A stretch of 64,000 nucleotides of DNA from M30B19 sp041741535 (GCA_041741535.1 JBGSJV010000004.1:1-64000), one strand, 5' to 3'. Positions 1 to 8,919 are shown, numbered from the stretch's first letter. The notes: generated by a model not told the origin, from the letters alone. Program-made: numbers and translations.

Positions 1-656
1 GTCGTCCGAGCTTGCAATTCCAGAGCCCGCTGTTGGGCCGACGTGTACGGACTGGTTTCGATGGTCTCGGCCAAGGCCGCGCGAATGGGGTTCAAGTCGA
101 CGTAGGCGGCACACGCCAGGATTGCGGTTTCATCAAGCAGCCGAACGGCCCGATATCTCGCTTGCCAAAACTTGCCGACTTCGCCGTCTTCCTTATTTGC
201 CCGTTGCCCGATCTTTTGACACAACAACTTCATCCACCACGAAATATCGCTCAGCCGACTCCGAATCTCGCGGACGGCTGCCGGGTCATTCAAGATCATG
301 TTTAGATCTTCGCGTGTTGGTTCCTGTGGCTGTTTGTTGCGGTCGCGTCGTTTCGGGCACAGCATCAACCACCGCCGAGCAACCTCCGCATCATCCCAAG
401 TGGCCACGACGTCCGGCCGCGATCTCAAAATCAAGTGAAAATGGTTCGAAAGCACGGCGTAACAGAGCAAATCGCAGCCAAAGAAAAGTGCGAGACGTTG
501 GAGTTCCTCTTCCATCCAAGTTTTGCGATGGTCGTAGTTCTTGGCCGTCAGTGGATCCACTCCCAGAAGGTAGCATCTGCGAACCGTGCGACCAATTGCG
601 TGTATAACAGCAACCTCATCGGCCGCAAACACTTCCGCTCGCGCTAACCTCGCCAT
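1..656 (-). CDS. REP-associated (IS200-like, Y1) transposase, partial
   Basis: Single-strand HUH transposase of the RAYT/IS200 type, cut by the left edge, so the C-terminus is not seen (218 codons visible). The start at 656 has a strong ribosome site, GGAGGT, 5 bases upstream. The protein opens MARLARAEVFAADEVAVIHA; the HUH metal site is NHFHLILRS at about residue 80, and YVDLNPIRAAL near residue 195 matches the conserved tyrosine/NP block of RAYTs. RAYTs are known to be linked to short palindromic repeats, and this window has several (9428-9517, 53302-53458), although none abuts this gene on the visible side. The reading frame is intact as far as it can be seen, so the gene may be active. 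Family call is firm; substrate repeat is inference. Confidence 0.8.
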   Translation of the reverse strand, partial: MARLARAEVFAADEVAVIHAIGRTVRRCYLLGVDPLTAKNYDHRKTWMEEELQRLALFFGCDLLCYAVLSNHFHLILRSRPDVVATWDDAEVARRWLMLCPKRRDRNKQPQEPTREDLNMILNDPAAVREIRSRLSDISWWMKLLCQKIGQRANKEDGEVGKFWQARYRAVRLLDETAILACAAYVDLNPIRAALAETIETSPYTSAQQRALELQART

Positions 657-751
657 ACGGCACCTCCAATTTCCACGTCGTGATCCATAAAGGAATGCGT
701 TCCGAAACTCCGTGCTGACAAAATCAACAATTTCAACACCCCTGTGACACA

Positions 752-935
752 TCAGGTCACAGCGCTGTAGAAAAAATCAAATTCTTCGGGCGTAGAGATC
801 GCAAGAGGTCTATTCGGCCCGCTGCGAAGCCGAACAGCGATGCACGTGGAGGCTGCAAAGTTGTGTGTCCCCGGATTTGGCTTTGTCGTCCGAGCTTGCA
901 ATTCCAGGGCCTGTGCATCAACCATTGAAACGAAG
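752..935 (-). pseudogene. Copied 3' end of the RAYT-type transposase gene
   Basis: Bases 885-907 repeat bases 1-23 exactly, and in the same frame give the peptide ALELQARTT found at the visible C-terminus of the transposase. It continues into KPNPGTHNFAASTCIAV, encoded by a 47-bp stretch (837-883) seen again at 2342-2388 with one mismatch. The upstream codons belong to no recognisable transposase, so this is a terminal fragment, left by a decayed or partial element. It overlaps the stop of the gene at 937-1656 by four bases, which may be accidental. Confidence 0.5.
837..883 (-). repeat. 47-bp dispersed repeat, copy 1
   Basis: Matches 2342-2388 at 46 of 47 bases. Its core, GGGGACACACAACTT on the minus strand at 858-872, recurs at 2363-2377 (minus) and on the plus strand at 3246-3260. 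It lies beside transposase fragments each time, so it is probably an element end. Confidence 0.6.
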
Positions 936-936
936 C

Positions 937-1656
937 TCAAGAACGTTTCGGGAATTGCCCCGTCATTGCAACTGCAAGTTCCGATCGAAATTCGTCGGTG
1001 TTTAGTGTAGAGAGAGATTTCTCAACGACTCGTTCCGCATCAGATTTTCGGTCGTTCAATACCAGAAGGGCAACAAGTGTGAGCATCTTTTCTCGAAAAA
1101 TTCGTTCTTCCGAAGGTGGTGCCGAAGGAAATAGTTCGGCGTAGAGACTCTCGTTCTCTTTCCCGAATTTGTAGATCTGTATGTTTATCTCGACGGTCCG
1201 ATGGATTTCCAAGAACGGCCCGCATTCGGAATATAAGCCCGTGGCGATCAAATATGGCTCAACTGTTCGATACATCTTTTGTGCGGCGACTTTGTCACGG
1301 TGTGCAACCTGTAGGAACAATGAAATTGTTCGGTCACTTGTGGCGAGATAACGATTCAACGCTGCCGCTTCTTCAAACGCATCACGTTCACCGCAAAACT
1401 CGCGACAGCGAGCTTCTGCTTGGTCGCGAACGGAAATAAACTCATCCATCGCCGGTTGGTATTCTTTGGCGAGGTCATACCAGTACCGAAGTGCAAACGA
1501 CAACCGAACGCCTCCGTGCCCAATTTCGTTGCGTGAATTCTCGAAGTACCACAAAAATTTTTCCAGAGATTCCGCAAAACGCCTCGCCTGCCGATCCGCA
1601 ACGGCAGAGCCGAGCACGGTATCGCATGTTTCTCCCTGTGAAGGTTCAAACGCCAT
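937..1656 (-). CDS. Hypothetical protein, 239 aa
   Basis: Not recognised. The product is soluble, mostly helical in look, with no signal peptide or membrane segment. It begins MAFEPSQGETCDTVLGSAVA and contains an aromatic-rich N-terminal third (FLWYFENSRNEIGHGG, RYWYDLAKEYQ) and a charged C-terminal third with paired leucine/valine helices. Regular hydrophobic spacing and an uninterrupted 720-base frame in a region of otherwise broken sequence suggest a real gene. No clear ribosome site: the bases before the start read GGAGCTGGGAACA, and the GGAG is about 9 bases away, which is acceptable. It sits alone between transposon remnants, so it may be cargo of a mobile element or a chromosomal gene stranded there. 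Confidence 0.55.
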   Translation of the reverse strand: MAFEPSQGETCDTVLGSAVADRQARRFAESLEKFLWYFENSRNEIGHGGVRLSFALRYWYDLAKEYQPAMDEFISVRDQAEARCREFCGERDAFEEAAALNRYLATSDRTISLFLQVAHRDKVAAQKMYRTVEPYLIATGLYSECGPFLEIHRTVEINIQIYKFGKENESLYAELFPSAPPSEERIFREKMLTLVALLVLNDRKSDAERVVEKSLSTLNTDEFRSELAVAMTGQFPKRS

Positions 1657-1706
1657 TGTTCCCAGCTCCTAATAGACCCAAGTTAAGGAACTTGACATAC
1701 ACAACC

Positions 1707-1808
1707 ATGAAAGCCGAACAGCAGCGGCGCATGCTGAAACTCAAACAGACCATCACCTTAGCCGACATCGCCGAGTCACCAAACCAGTTTGACAACTTAA
1801 TTGCGTAG
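1707..1808 (+). CDS. Possible 33-aa peptide or gene remnant
   Basis: Short frame MKAEQQRRMLKLKQTITLAD..., amphipathic and charged, ending in SPNQFDNLIA. No good ribosome site lies at the usual distance (AAGGAA is about 19 bases upstream). It could equally be the tail of a lost gene. Not recognised. Confidence 0.2.
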   Translation: MKAEQQRRMLKLKQTITLADIAESPNQFDNLIA

Positions 1809-2281
1809 TTGGCGTAAGAGCCCAATGGCGTCCCGTTCCGCTCGTACCGTTTAACGCTCCATTGATACCCGAGCCAACCGTTCCGAGCGGACGGAATTCC
1901 CGTGACTGGCAACTTCCCATACGTTCATCATAACAAATTCTTCTCCAGAGAGTTTGGTTGCGGTAAAGACTATCCGAGCGGCTAATTTGGAGGACCAGAT
2001 GGTCCAGGCTGAAGTTCAGTTGGTGTCGGTGACAAGCCGTGTCGCGAACTGTGCCAGTTGTCCAAGGAGCGCCCGGCTTAACTAAGATGCGAATGGGCTT
2101 GTCGACAGGGCCCCAATCGCCAACGGTAAATTGATTGATATCTTTGCCTTTGTCGTCAACCTGTGGTGCTTTTTCACTATTATTGGGGCAACTACCAGGC
2201 CAAAGAACCCCCACGATTCCTCCAGTTCGCGATGAATCTCTCCACCCACTGGCCGCCAGAGGACTGGCGACGCACATTGTC
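1809..2281. other. Gene-poor stretch, decayed sequence
   Basis: No convincing gene. The minus strand has an open stretch near 1890-2240 with a protein-like passage (VGDWGPVDKPIRILVKPGAPW) that loses sense on both sides; a shifted frame over 2120-2200 also looks protein-like. This is most simply a degraded gene of unknown type. Confidence 0.3.
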
Positions 2282-2341
2282 TTAAGTTTGATCTACGCGG
2301 ATCATAAATGGTGTGTCCCCAGATGGTTTGAAAGCAAACCA

Positions 2342-2388
2342 GCAATGCACGTGGAGGCTGCAAAGTTGTGTGTCCCCGGATTTGGCTT
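2342..2388 (-). repeat. 47-bp dispersed repeat, copy 2
   Basis: 46 of 47 bases equal 837-883. A short echo of its inner end (GTCCCCAGATTTGGCTTCC) follows directly at 2391-2409, and another (GTGTGTCCCCAGATGGTTTG) precedes it near 2312-2331. Confidence 0.6.
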
Positions 2389-2514
2389 CCGTCCCCAGAT
2401 TTGGCTTCCCCCCATACCGACCCAAGTAATTCACCACCGCCTCCGGTCCCGACTTCCCCGCCGGTGGACTCTGGTTGTTGACCATCCACCACTTGCCGCG
2501 CAGATCTTCCAACA
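2389..2514 (-). pseudogene. IS91-family transposase remnant
   Basis: The minus strand reads EDLRGKWWMVNNQSPP, then GPEAVVNYLGRYGG, which resembles the block of IS91/IS801-type Y2 transposases where a K/R-WVV segment is followed by a proline-rich turn and a GP-EQVLAYLGRYTHR-like motif. Only about 40 residues remain: a TGA lies in frame directly upstream, and downstream the frame runs into the 47-bp repeat copy 2. No HUH or catalytic tyrosine part is left, so it cannot be active. The call rests on one motif. Confidence 0.5.
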
Positions 2515-3510
2515 GTCACGTGATGCGTTCCGTTGATAACAGCGATGGATCCGCTGGGGGCGTGGAGTGTCGGGTGCCTAGCGTCGGCGGGGAACTGAGA
2601 TTGTTGTCCGTTGAGATTGGATGCGTTCCAGCGTCGACCTTTGTTTCAGATTCAATCGCCGACAGAACAAACCCGCACGGCGGGAATGGTCGGGCCGCCA
2701 CTGAGCTTGCTCGGTGGAGCCAGGATTCATCACTAACAGCTATGATACGACTGCTAGGGTTTTAGGCCGTAGAACCGGCTTTGCTTCAGACAGGTCTGCA
2801 AGTAGGCCGATCGGGTTTGATCTTGGGTTCAAAACGGCCCGGCTTGTGAGCGTGAGCCGTTGCGGTCTCGGTGAGGGTTTGTTTGTTAAACAAGCATGTC
2901 CCTCGACCGCTACTCGCGTGGGGCGTCGTTCTAACCTCAAAGCTCTCGCTCCGACCGGATCAACCGGTCGGGGGCGGCGCTCGATCGGGTTGATCTTGGG
3001 TACAAATCGTGCGGGCCTGTCAGCGTGAGCCATTGCGGTCTCGTTGGAGTTTGGCTTGCCAAACAAGCCTGTCCCTCGACCGCTGCTCGTGCGGGTAGCA
3101 TCTCTCCCGTAGTGGTGAATCCTTGGCCCCACCGAGCTGAACTCGGCGGCGGCCCATTCGCGCCCAAATCTCGCCCGACCTGCTCGGTACCGATGCATCG
3201 GGATTTCGGTTTCTCGCTACATCCAGCGACTCGCGGAATGCAGCTGGGGACACACAACTTTTTAGCTAGCTCCTTAGCTGCGCAGCAACTGGCTAGTTTT
3301 AGCGGGGATGTTGTAGCGTTGCCCGCGCGTGCGACTGCGAGTTCCGTCGATGACCGTCGGTTTCCCGGCCACCGAACTAAACAACCGATCGAAGTTCTTG
3401 GTCAACTCGCACCAAGCTGAAGCGTCGATCCCCGTAAGCTCGAACCATTGAGCCGAACCGGGCGGTGTGGCTCCTCGCTTGTCTTATCGCATCTACCGAG
3501 CCGGCCAGTC
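2515..3510. other. About 1 kb without a gene; repeat-rich
   Basis: All open frames here are on both strands at once and carry no recognisable motif. The stretch holds the imperfect duplication 2807-3097 and a plus-strand copy of GGGGACACACAACTT at 3246-3260. I read it as accumulated repeat debris. Confidence 0.5.
2807..3097. repeat. Two imperfect ~118-bp repeat units
   Basis: Unit 1 (about 2807-2925) and unit 2 (about 2978-3097) share GATCGGGTT, GATCTTGGGT, AGCGTGAGCC, TTGCGGTCTCG, AAACAAGC and GTCCCTCGACCGCT in the same order and spacing. Each holds a small hairpin at the same place: TTGTTT/AAACAA in unit 1 and GTTTGGC/GCCAAAC in unit 2. The stem is kept while its sequence differs, which hints that structure is selected. 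Confidence 0.65.
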
Positions 3511-3858
3511 TCAAATGGACCTCAGTGCCACGGTACACACAGAAACTACAACAAGCTGGACCACCAAGTACACACAAAACAAGATACAAGAGCAGGTTCG
3601 ACATGGGGAGAACGAACAGATGATGTGGAGCAGGAAGATGGCTAAACCCATGCTAACCAAGGCTCGATAAGGACCGTCAATCAACCCAAGTGAATTCATT
3701 TGGTTCCATAGTTTGCCTGGGAAAAACAGCAGAAACTCGCCGTGCGAATAGTAGATTCCTACGACAAAAATCACGTACACCAGCATCACCAACACGGTGC
3801 CAAAAATGAGGCTACCAAGAGTCGAAATGCGTGTGTCACTTTTTTCATTTTCCTGCAT
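3511..3858 (-). CDS. Small membrane protein, 115 aa
   Basis: Unrecognised. The start at 3858 (MQENEKSDTRISTL) is preferred because AGGAAAG lies 5 bases upstream; a longer frame reaching 4008 has a basic, non-hydrophobic extension without a ribosome site. Three clear hydrophobic segments follow: residues about 13-36 (SLIFGTVLVMLVYVIFVV), 70-88 (ALVSMGLAIFLLHIICSF) and 91-112 (cysteine-rich, CILFCVYLVVQLVVVSV). It is single and surrounded by non-coding sequence. The high hydrophobic content and proper ribosome site support a real gene; function unknown. Confidence 0.5.
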   Translation of the reverse strand: MQENEKSDTRISTLGSLIFGTVLVMLVYVIFVVGIYYSHGEFLLFFPGKLWNQMNSLGLIDGPYRALVSMGLAIFLLHIICSFSPCRTCSCILFCVYLVVQLVVVSVCTVALRSI

Positions 3859-4147
3859 CGTGACTTTCCTAACGGACTTTCCTCTGGCGAACTTGGAAAC
3901 ACCACAACGACTTGTCTCAGCCCGCTTTCGCTTGAAGGTTCGACGTGCGAGTCGTGAGTATTGCGAATCCGATAAAAAAACGCGATGAAGGGTCGGCCTT
4001 TGAATCACGGTATTGTATTGAACTCGAAGGCATTTCTGTTATTCGGTTGGGGAAAATGGGTGTGACAGAAAACCGGCACGATCGGGGCGCTCGTGCTACT
4101 ATGGTTTCGGCACGATCGGGGCGCTCGGGTTGTTGTTGATTTCGGCA

Positions 4148-6052
4148 TCATCGGTCGCTGGGTGTTTGCACGGACATTTCGATGCGAGACGGATACTCGG
4201 GTGAGCAGTAGATCCGCTGCGTCGCGCGCTGGTAATCGGCTTCCGTGGCGTTTGGGATGTCGACAAAGGTTTGCGGATTGCGGTCAATCAACGGAAACCA
4301 ACTGCTCTGAACCTGGACCATGATGCGATGCCCGGGTCGGAACAAGTGATTTCGCGTGCGCAAATCGATCCGATACGACTCGACTTTGCCTGGTTCGATG
4401 GCTTGAGGCTTTTCGAATCCATTGCGAAACTTGCCGCGCAATACATCGTCGGCGATCATGAGTTGATAGCCGCCCATTTCAGGGTGCTCGGCGTAATTTT
4501 CGGGATAAACGTCAATCAACTTCACCACCCAATCCGAGTCCGACCCTGACGTTGAGGCGAACAATTGTGCGGTCAATTGCCCCGTGACTTCGACGGGCTC
4601 CGTCAACGGCTCCGTGACAAAGGTGACCACATCCGAACGGTCGCTGATAAACCGCTGGTCTTCGACTTTCCATAAAATTCCGGCTCGGCCAAAACGTTCC
4701 TCGTTGCTACCTGGCAAGCCCTGCCAAAAGCCCATGATGGGACGCTGCGAGTAGGGCACTGGCTTTGCAGGATCGGAAACATATTCGACGAAGCTCAAAT
4801 TGGACCCCGCAGCGTTTGGCTTCTCGCGTTGCAATCCGCCATGGGTGGTCAAAAACCAATCTTGTCGCTCGGTCTGTTTTATTGGCGGCCATTGCTCGTA
4901 GCGTTTCCATTGATTGGAACCCGTTTGAAACATAACGGCCTCCGGCAACGACTCGGTGGCTTGATCCTTCAAGTGTCGCGCGAAGAACGGGGCTTCGATT
5001 TCACGCTGGTAGTAGGTCACCGTGTCCGACCCGAAATGGTACGAACCCAATCGATCCACTGGTCCGCGCGCCCATTGGCCGTGGGCCCAAGGCCCAACCA
5101 CAATCCAGTTTTTGTGGTCGCGATCCGCCGTCTCGAGACGATGATAAATATCAAGCGCTCCGCCCAAGTTCTCCGCGTCCCACCAACCGACGACGTTCAA
5201 AGTCGGCACCTTAACTTCCGTCAAATGTTGTAGCGTGTTTCCCGTTTGCCAATACTCGTCGTAGGTCGCATGACGCATGAATCGGTCCCAAGTCGGCGAA
5301 GCCCCACGCAGGTACTTTGCGTTCATATTGGATAGCGGCCCTAAATCAAGAAAAAACTCGTAGGTGTCGACTTGATCGTAAGGGAACCGCGAATTCTGTT
5401 TGGGATCAAAGTCGAATAGATAAGGCAGCTCCGCGCTGGGTTGCAAACGAAACGCACCAAAATGAAAAAAGTCATCACCAATAAAATAGTCCGACGGAGA
5501 AGCCTGGGGGCTGGCGGCGCGTAGGGCAGGGTGCGGGTTGATCAAAGCCATGGTCACGTACCAACCGGGATAAGACACGCCCAACATGCCCACACGACCG
5601 TTGTTCCCGGGTAGTTCTTTGATCAACCAATCGATCGAGTCATACGCATCGGTACTGGGGTCAATCGCCTTGGGATCGCGATGATGACGCAACGGGCGAT
5701 TCCATTCGAACTCCCCTTCGGACTCGTGACGACCCCGAGCATCTTGTATGGCAAAAATGTATCCGTCTTTGGCCAATTCGCGAAATGTCGAGCGAAAATA
5801 TCCGGTAAATCCGCCTTGAGCGTTTTTTACGCCATAAGGCGTGCGCAAGAAAATGATCGGTGCCGCCGGTTCCGCACGATTCGGTAGATAAACCTCCGTA
5901 TACAACCGCACACCGTCGCGCATCGGAATCATGTGCGTGTGTTTGGTGTACTGCTGTTCGAACCCCGAGTCTTGAGCCGTTAGTGCCAACGGTTGACTCA
6001 AGACAACACTAATCGCCACCAACACAATTCTCAGGAAGCTCATGCGAAACAT
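4148..6052 (-). CDS. CocE/NonD family secreted hydrolase (peptidase S15-like)
   Basis: Exported alpha/beta hydrolase of the X-Pro dipeptidyl-peptidase/cocaine esterase family, 634 aa, which is the usual length. Signal peptide at residues 1-26 (MSFLRIVLVAISVVLSQPLA, cleaved near TAQ). The N-terminal S15 domain carries the nucleophile motif GVSYPGW (Ser160), the acidic residue probably in GWWDAEN, and the histidine in GPWAHGQW. The C-terminal half is the jelly-roll domain (VTFVTEPLTEPVEVTG, then the terminal MVQVQSSWFPLIDRNP typical of PepX_C). GAGGGAGAA precedes the start. Substrate is not predictable: members cleave esters, amides or acyl groups of antibiotics. Transcribed alone; a divergent non-coding region lies upstream. 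Confidence 0.85.
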   Translation of the reverse strand: MFRMSFLRIVLVAISVVLSQPLALTAQDSGFEQQYTKHTHMIPMRDGVRLYTEVYLPNRAEPAAPIIFLRTPYGVKNAQGGFTGYFRSTFRELAKDGYIFAIQDARGRHESEGEFEWNRPLRHHRDPKAIDPSTDAYDSIDWLIKELPGNNGRVGMLGVSYPGWYVTMALINPHPALRAASPQASPSDYFIGDDFFHFGAFRLQPSAELPYLFDFDPKQNSRFPYDQVDTYEFFLDLGPLSNMNAKYLRGASPTWDRFMRHATYDEYWQTGNTLQHLTEVKVPTLNVVGWWDAENLGGALDIYHRLETADRDHKNWIVVGPWAHGQWARGPVDRLGSYHFGSDTVTYYQREIEAPFFARHLKDQATESLPEAVMFQTGSNQWKRYEQWPPIKQTERQDWFLTTHGGLQREKPNAAGSNLSFVEYVSDPAKPVPYSQRPIMGFWQGLPGSNEERFGRAGILWKVEDQRFISDRSDVVTFVTEPLTEPVEVTGQLTAQLFASTSGSDSDWVVKLIDVYPENYAEHPEMGGYQLMIADDVLRGKFRNGFEKPQAIEPGKVESYRIDLRTRNHLFRPGHRIMVQVQSSWFPLIDRNPQTFVDIPNATEADYQRATQRIYCSPEYPSRIEMSVQTPSDR

Positions 6053-6433
6053 TTGATTGATTCTCCCTCGCTGTTTATGATTGGAAGTCGTGCGATCCGA
6101 CTTGCAATTTTTTCGATAGTTTCTGTACGCGACTGCTTTAATCCCGCTCGTGAATGCAAGTCAATTTCGACCTCGATGACCTATTCTTGGCGAGCGACGC
6201 ATCGTTCGGTTGTCAATACCGAAACAAAAACATGATCACTTCAAGGCGCACGAACGACTTCAGGAGTGCTGGTCAAAGTTCATCCAATCCCAACCAAGGT
6301 CCGTCATCCACGCACCGCTCCGAGTTCGTGCAACCACCCCGCTGCGATTATAGCAGATCTGGTCACGAGTTGGGCGATCTAAAGGTCTCGTACTTGACAA
6401 ACGGGGCGAGCCATTACGCGCTCGCGTAGCTGA
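6053..6433. other. Upstream region of the S15-type hydrolase, no gene
   Basis: No supported gene on either strand. It probably contains the promoter of the minus-strand hydrolase, but I see no convincing -35/-10 pair. Confidence 0.35.
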
Positions 6434-6755
6434 CGACGGAAAGAAAGGGCACCGCGCGAGATTGGGATGACGCAGAGAAGAAAGGATGGGAAAGAGGGGT
6501 TGGCGGCGCGCGGGGCTGGCTCGCGTCGAGTTCGTGAGTGGGATTTTTTGCTTGGGGCGTTGATGAAAAAGAAAGAGCACCGCGCGAGATTGGGATAACG
6601 CAGAGAAGAGAGGATGAGAAAGAGGTCTTGGCGGCGCGCGGGGCTGGCTCGCGTCGATTGCGTGTGGGGGATTTTTTGCTTTGGGGCGTTGATGAAAAGG
6701 AAAGAGCACCGCGCGAGATTAGGATGACGCAGAGAAGCGGGGATGAGAGACTTGG
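6434..6755. repeat. Tandem repeat, unit 128-129 bp, about 2.5 copies
   Basis: The block ACCGCGCGAG begins at 6451, 6579 and 6708, so the period is 128 then 129. Units share AAAGAGCACCGCGCGAGATT, GACGCAGAGAAG, GGCGGCGCGCGGGGCTGGCT and GATTTTTTGCTT. Copies are about 90 percent alike by eye. Open frames across it on both strands are products of the repeat and not genes. Confidence 0.8.
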
Positions 6756-6803
6756 GTTTTTGGTGCGGTTGCCGTCCTGTTGGTCTCGGCGACGCACTTG
6801 AAA

Positions 6804-7343
6804 CTAGAAGTAGAAGTTTAGGGACAGGAAATGGAACCGTCTGTCGTCTTGGCCGGGATCATCCCAGGTTTGATTCAAATATCCAACTTCTAAGTGCGAA
6901 CTCCGGTCGGGCGTCAATCGCCACTTCAAACCCGCGAAGGTACGGTTTTGCTCGAATGCCGATTCCGTCCCCCAGCCCCGATCTCGGGAATCCAGGTAGT
7001 CCTCGTCCCAAACCACTAGGCGAGCGCCACTGAAACCCGATAACCGCCGTTCTCGGACGGAGAATCGCCTCAGCCGCCAACTCACATCGTCCGTTGAGGC
7101 GTGAGATTCTCGGACGGCCCGCTCAGCTTCCGTCCAACGACGGAGTGTGACGCCGGAATCGAATGTGATCCGCGGTTCAGCAGCCGTAACGGGTGCGAGA
7201 GTCGTGTCAGCGAAATTCGAACCGATGACGGTTGGCAGCGGGCTGGGCATGTTCATGGAGGGCCCGGGCGCAGAGGACTGGGCGAACAAATCGTTGGTTA
7301 GCCAACAAGAGAGAAGCAAAGCCGTCACCAACTTCCACCGCAC
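6804..7343 (-). CDS. DUF2490-like secreted beta-barrel protein
   Basis: 179 aa from a GTG start at 7343, chosen because AGAGGAG lies 8 bases upstream; in-frame ATGs further up have no such site. Signal peptide MRWKLVTALLLSCW... cleaved near LFAQ (about residue 22). The C-terminal half is a series of alternating beta-strands: DVSWRLRRFSVRERRL, GARLVVWDEDYLD, then FEQNRTFAGLKWRL and SSHLEVGYLNQTW, ending in LSLNFYF with a terminal aromatic as in outer-membrane barrels. FxQNR and GYLNQ are typical of DUF2490. It is shorter than usual for that family (about 220-260), and the N-terminal strands look reduced. Function of the family is not established; it may sit in the outer membrane. Confidence 0.6.
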   Translation of the reverse strand: MRWKLVTALLLSCWLTNDLFAQSSAPGPSMNMPSPLPTVIGSNFADTTLAPVTAAEPRITFDSGVTLRRWTEAERAVRESHASTDDVSWRLRRFSVRERRLSGFSGARLVVWDEDYLDSRDRGWGTESAFEQNRTFAGLKWRLTPDRSSHLEVGYLNQTWDDPGQDDRRFHFLSLNFYF

Positions 7344-7792
7344 TACTGCAACTCCTCTGGACTTTCTGCACTTCGAACCCATCCAACCGACCAAGAAAAT
7401 CTCTTTCAACTGGGGAGCAACTCCGGCGGCGAAAACTCGAAAGTCTGCCCCAGGTCATGGGATGTTCCGCCCTTGCTCCATTGGTAAAAACCGAAAATTC
7501 CACGTGTGGCAAAACCAACGAAACGAGCGTCAACTTAGAAAATTGCTTGGACTCTCATCGTAAACTGCTAGCGGGCGGCCAATGTCCGCGGCTGGAGACT
7601 CGCCGAATTTCATTCGTTTGACACGGATCCTTGCGTCAGAGCGAGACGAGCAACGTAGTGCTCGCATCAAGACTTTTCCGATGCATGCCCATGCCGATTG
7701 CCGGGATTCTCCCCTCGCATCGCTCGTTTTCAAAGTGCAGTCGACTTCAAGGTAGAACATGGAGTGCATCCGATTGCGCTACTTGAACTCCT
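7344..7792. other. 450 bp between genes, no supported gene
   Basis: Contains the upstream region of the DUF2490-like gene. The minus strand at about 7560-7660 has a protein-like phrase (RSDARIRVKRMKFGES) without start or context; it could be a dispersed repeat, which I could not confirm inside this window. Confidence 0.3.
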
Positions 7793-8917
7793 TTATTTGG
7801 TGGGTTTCTTCCACTTTGCGATGCGGCCATTGCTGCCGACTGCCCAGCCGCTGTGGCCATCGGCCGAAAATTGGACGGCATTGAAACCGATGTCGGACAC
7901 GCGGCGCCAAGTTTGTCCCTGATCCGAGGAAAGATCGGTCCCGTTCGTACCGACTGCGATCCAAAAGGATTCGTTGGATGAGGCTCTCCAGAGGGCCACG
8001 CCGCTGCGAAAGCCGGTCGGACGTTGCTTCGATGTCGGAACCGTCCACGTTGCCCCGCCATCGTTGGTCAAAGCGATTTGGTCTTGCGCCAAGTCGGGCT
8101 GGTTGTAATCGCCTCCGAGAGCCACACCAATGTTCGAGTCCACAAACAACAATGAAAAAATCCCGCCTGATGCGTGACGTGCCAACGGGGTCTCGACAAT
8201 TCGCCAATCTTTTAGTTCGGCGTCAACCAAAACGACCCGCGACCGTTTGACGTCAGCGACACCGGTCGTGTGTTCGGAGGCTTGGTTTTGCTTTTGCTCA
8301 TCAGACGGTGGCGGCGGCAAATCGCCACCTAGGCCAATTGCCCAATGCGAGTTGCCGATGGTTGTCATGTTGGTGCCACTGGCGGCAAACCCAGCCTCAC
8401 CCGATTGCAGTTTGGGAGTTTGCGGCACTTGCTCCCAAGTCCAACCGGCATCTGGCGAGTGAAGCAAGAAGAGTTGATCATCGATGGGATCACCCATGAC
8501 CAAGCCGTTTGTTTGGTTCAAGAACGCAATGGAATCCAGAAAAACTTTGGGGTCGTTGGATTCGAAAACAACTTTCCAAGAAGTACCGGCATCGGCGGAG
8601 CGATAAAGTCGAGCGGGAGTCCCCGAGGTCATCGCCAAGATGTTTTGTTTATCGAAGACATGCAAGTCGCGAAAATCGAGTTTTTCCGCGCCTGGAACTT
8701 GCTGCACGTGCCATTGCCGGCCTTGATCGTGCGAATGGATAATGGTCCCGTTCGTGCCGCTGGCCCAGATCACCTCGGCATCCAACACAAATAACCCGCG
8801 GAGACTGGCGTTGGATTCGATGTGCATCGACTCCCAGATCAAATCTTGGCCAACGGCCGTCGTTGACTGCAGGAGGGCGAACCACAACAGAAAACCGCTA
8901 ACGACCACTTGTCGCAT
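7793..8917 (-). CDS. BNR/Ycf48-like beta-propeller secreted protein
   Basis: 374 aa. The start at 8917 (MRQVVVSGFLLWFALLQ) lies 2 bases after the stop of the upstream gene, gives a clean signal peptide ending at VGQ (about residue 24), and suggests translational coupling. The mature part has repeated BNR/sialidase-type motifs: SHDQGRQWHV, SADAGTSWKV, SPDAGWTWEQV, TNDGGATWTV, SSDQGQTWRRV, each followed by a hydrophobic strand with a G-x-x-G turn (GTNGTIIH, AVGTNGTDL, AVGSNGRIAKW). This is the pattern of photosystem II stability factor Ycf48-like propellers, used here outside photosynthesis. A polar loop PPPPSDEQKQNQASEH interrupts one blade. Probably periplasmic; ligand unknown. Confidence 0.75.
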   Translation of the reverse strand: MRQVVVSGFLLWFALLQSTTAVGQDLIWESMHIESNASLRGLFVLDAEVIWASGTNGTIIHSHDQGRQWHVQQVPGAEKLDFRDLHVFDKQNILAMTSGTPARLYRSADAGTSWKVVFESNDPKVFLDSIAFLNQTNGLVMGDPIDDQLFLLHSPDAGWTWEQVPQTPKLQSGEAGFAASGTNMTTIGNSHWAIGLGGDLPPPPSDEQKQNQASEHTTGVADVKRSRVVLVDAELKDWRIVETPLARHASGGIFSLLFVDSNIGVALGGDYNQPDLAQDQIALTNDGGATWTVPTSKQRPTGFRSGVALWRASSNESFWIAVGTNGTDLSSDQGQTWRRVSDIGFNAVQFSADGHSGWAVGSNGRIAKWKKPTK

Positions 8918-8919
8918 GA

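Noticed and set aside
2740..3257. Overlapping minus-strand open frames of 100-150 aa
   Set aside because: They run through the imperfect repeat units, overlap in several frames and show no motif or ribosome site.
6434..6755. Possible CRISPR array
   Set aside because: Repeat unit is 128 bp with no unique spacers and no cas genes.
6260..6797. Minus-strand open frames of 127-149 aa with internal repeats, and a plus-strand 87-aa frame
   Set aside because: They are translations of the 128-bp tandem repeat; repeated peptides in several frames at once show this.
7530..7769. 79-aa minus-strand frame
   Set aside because: No start signal or motif; lies in a gap and may be dispersed repeat.
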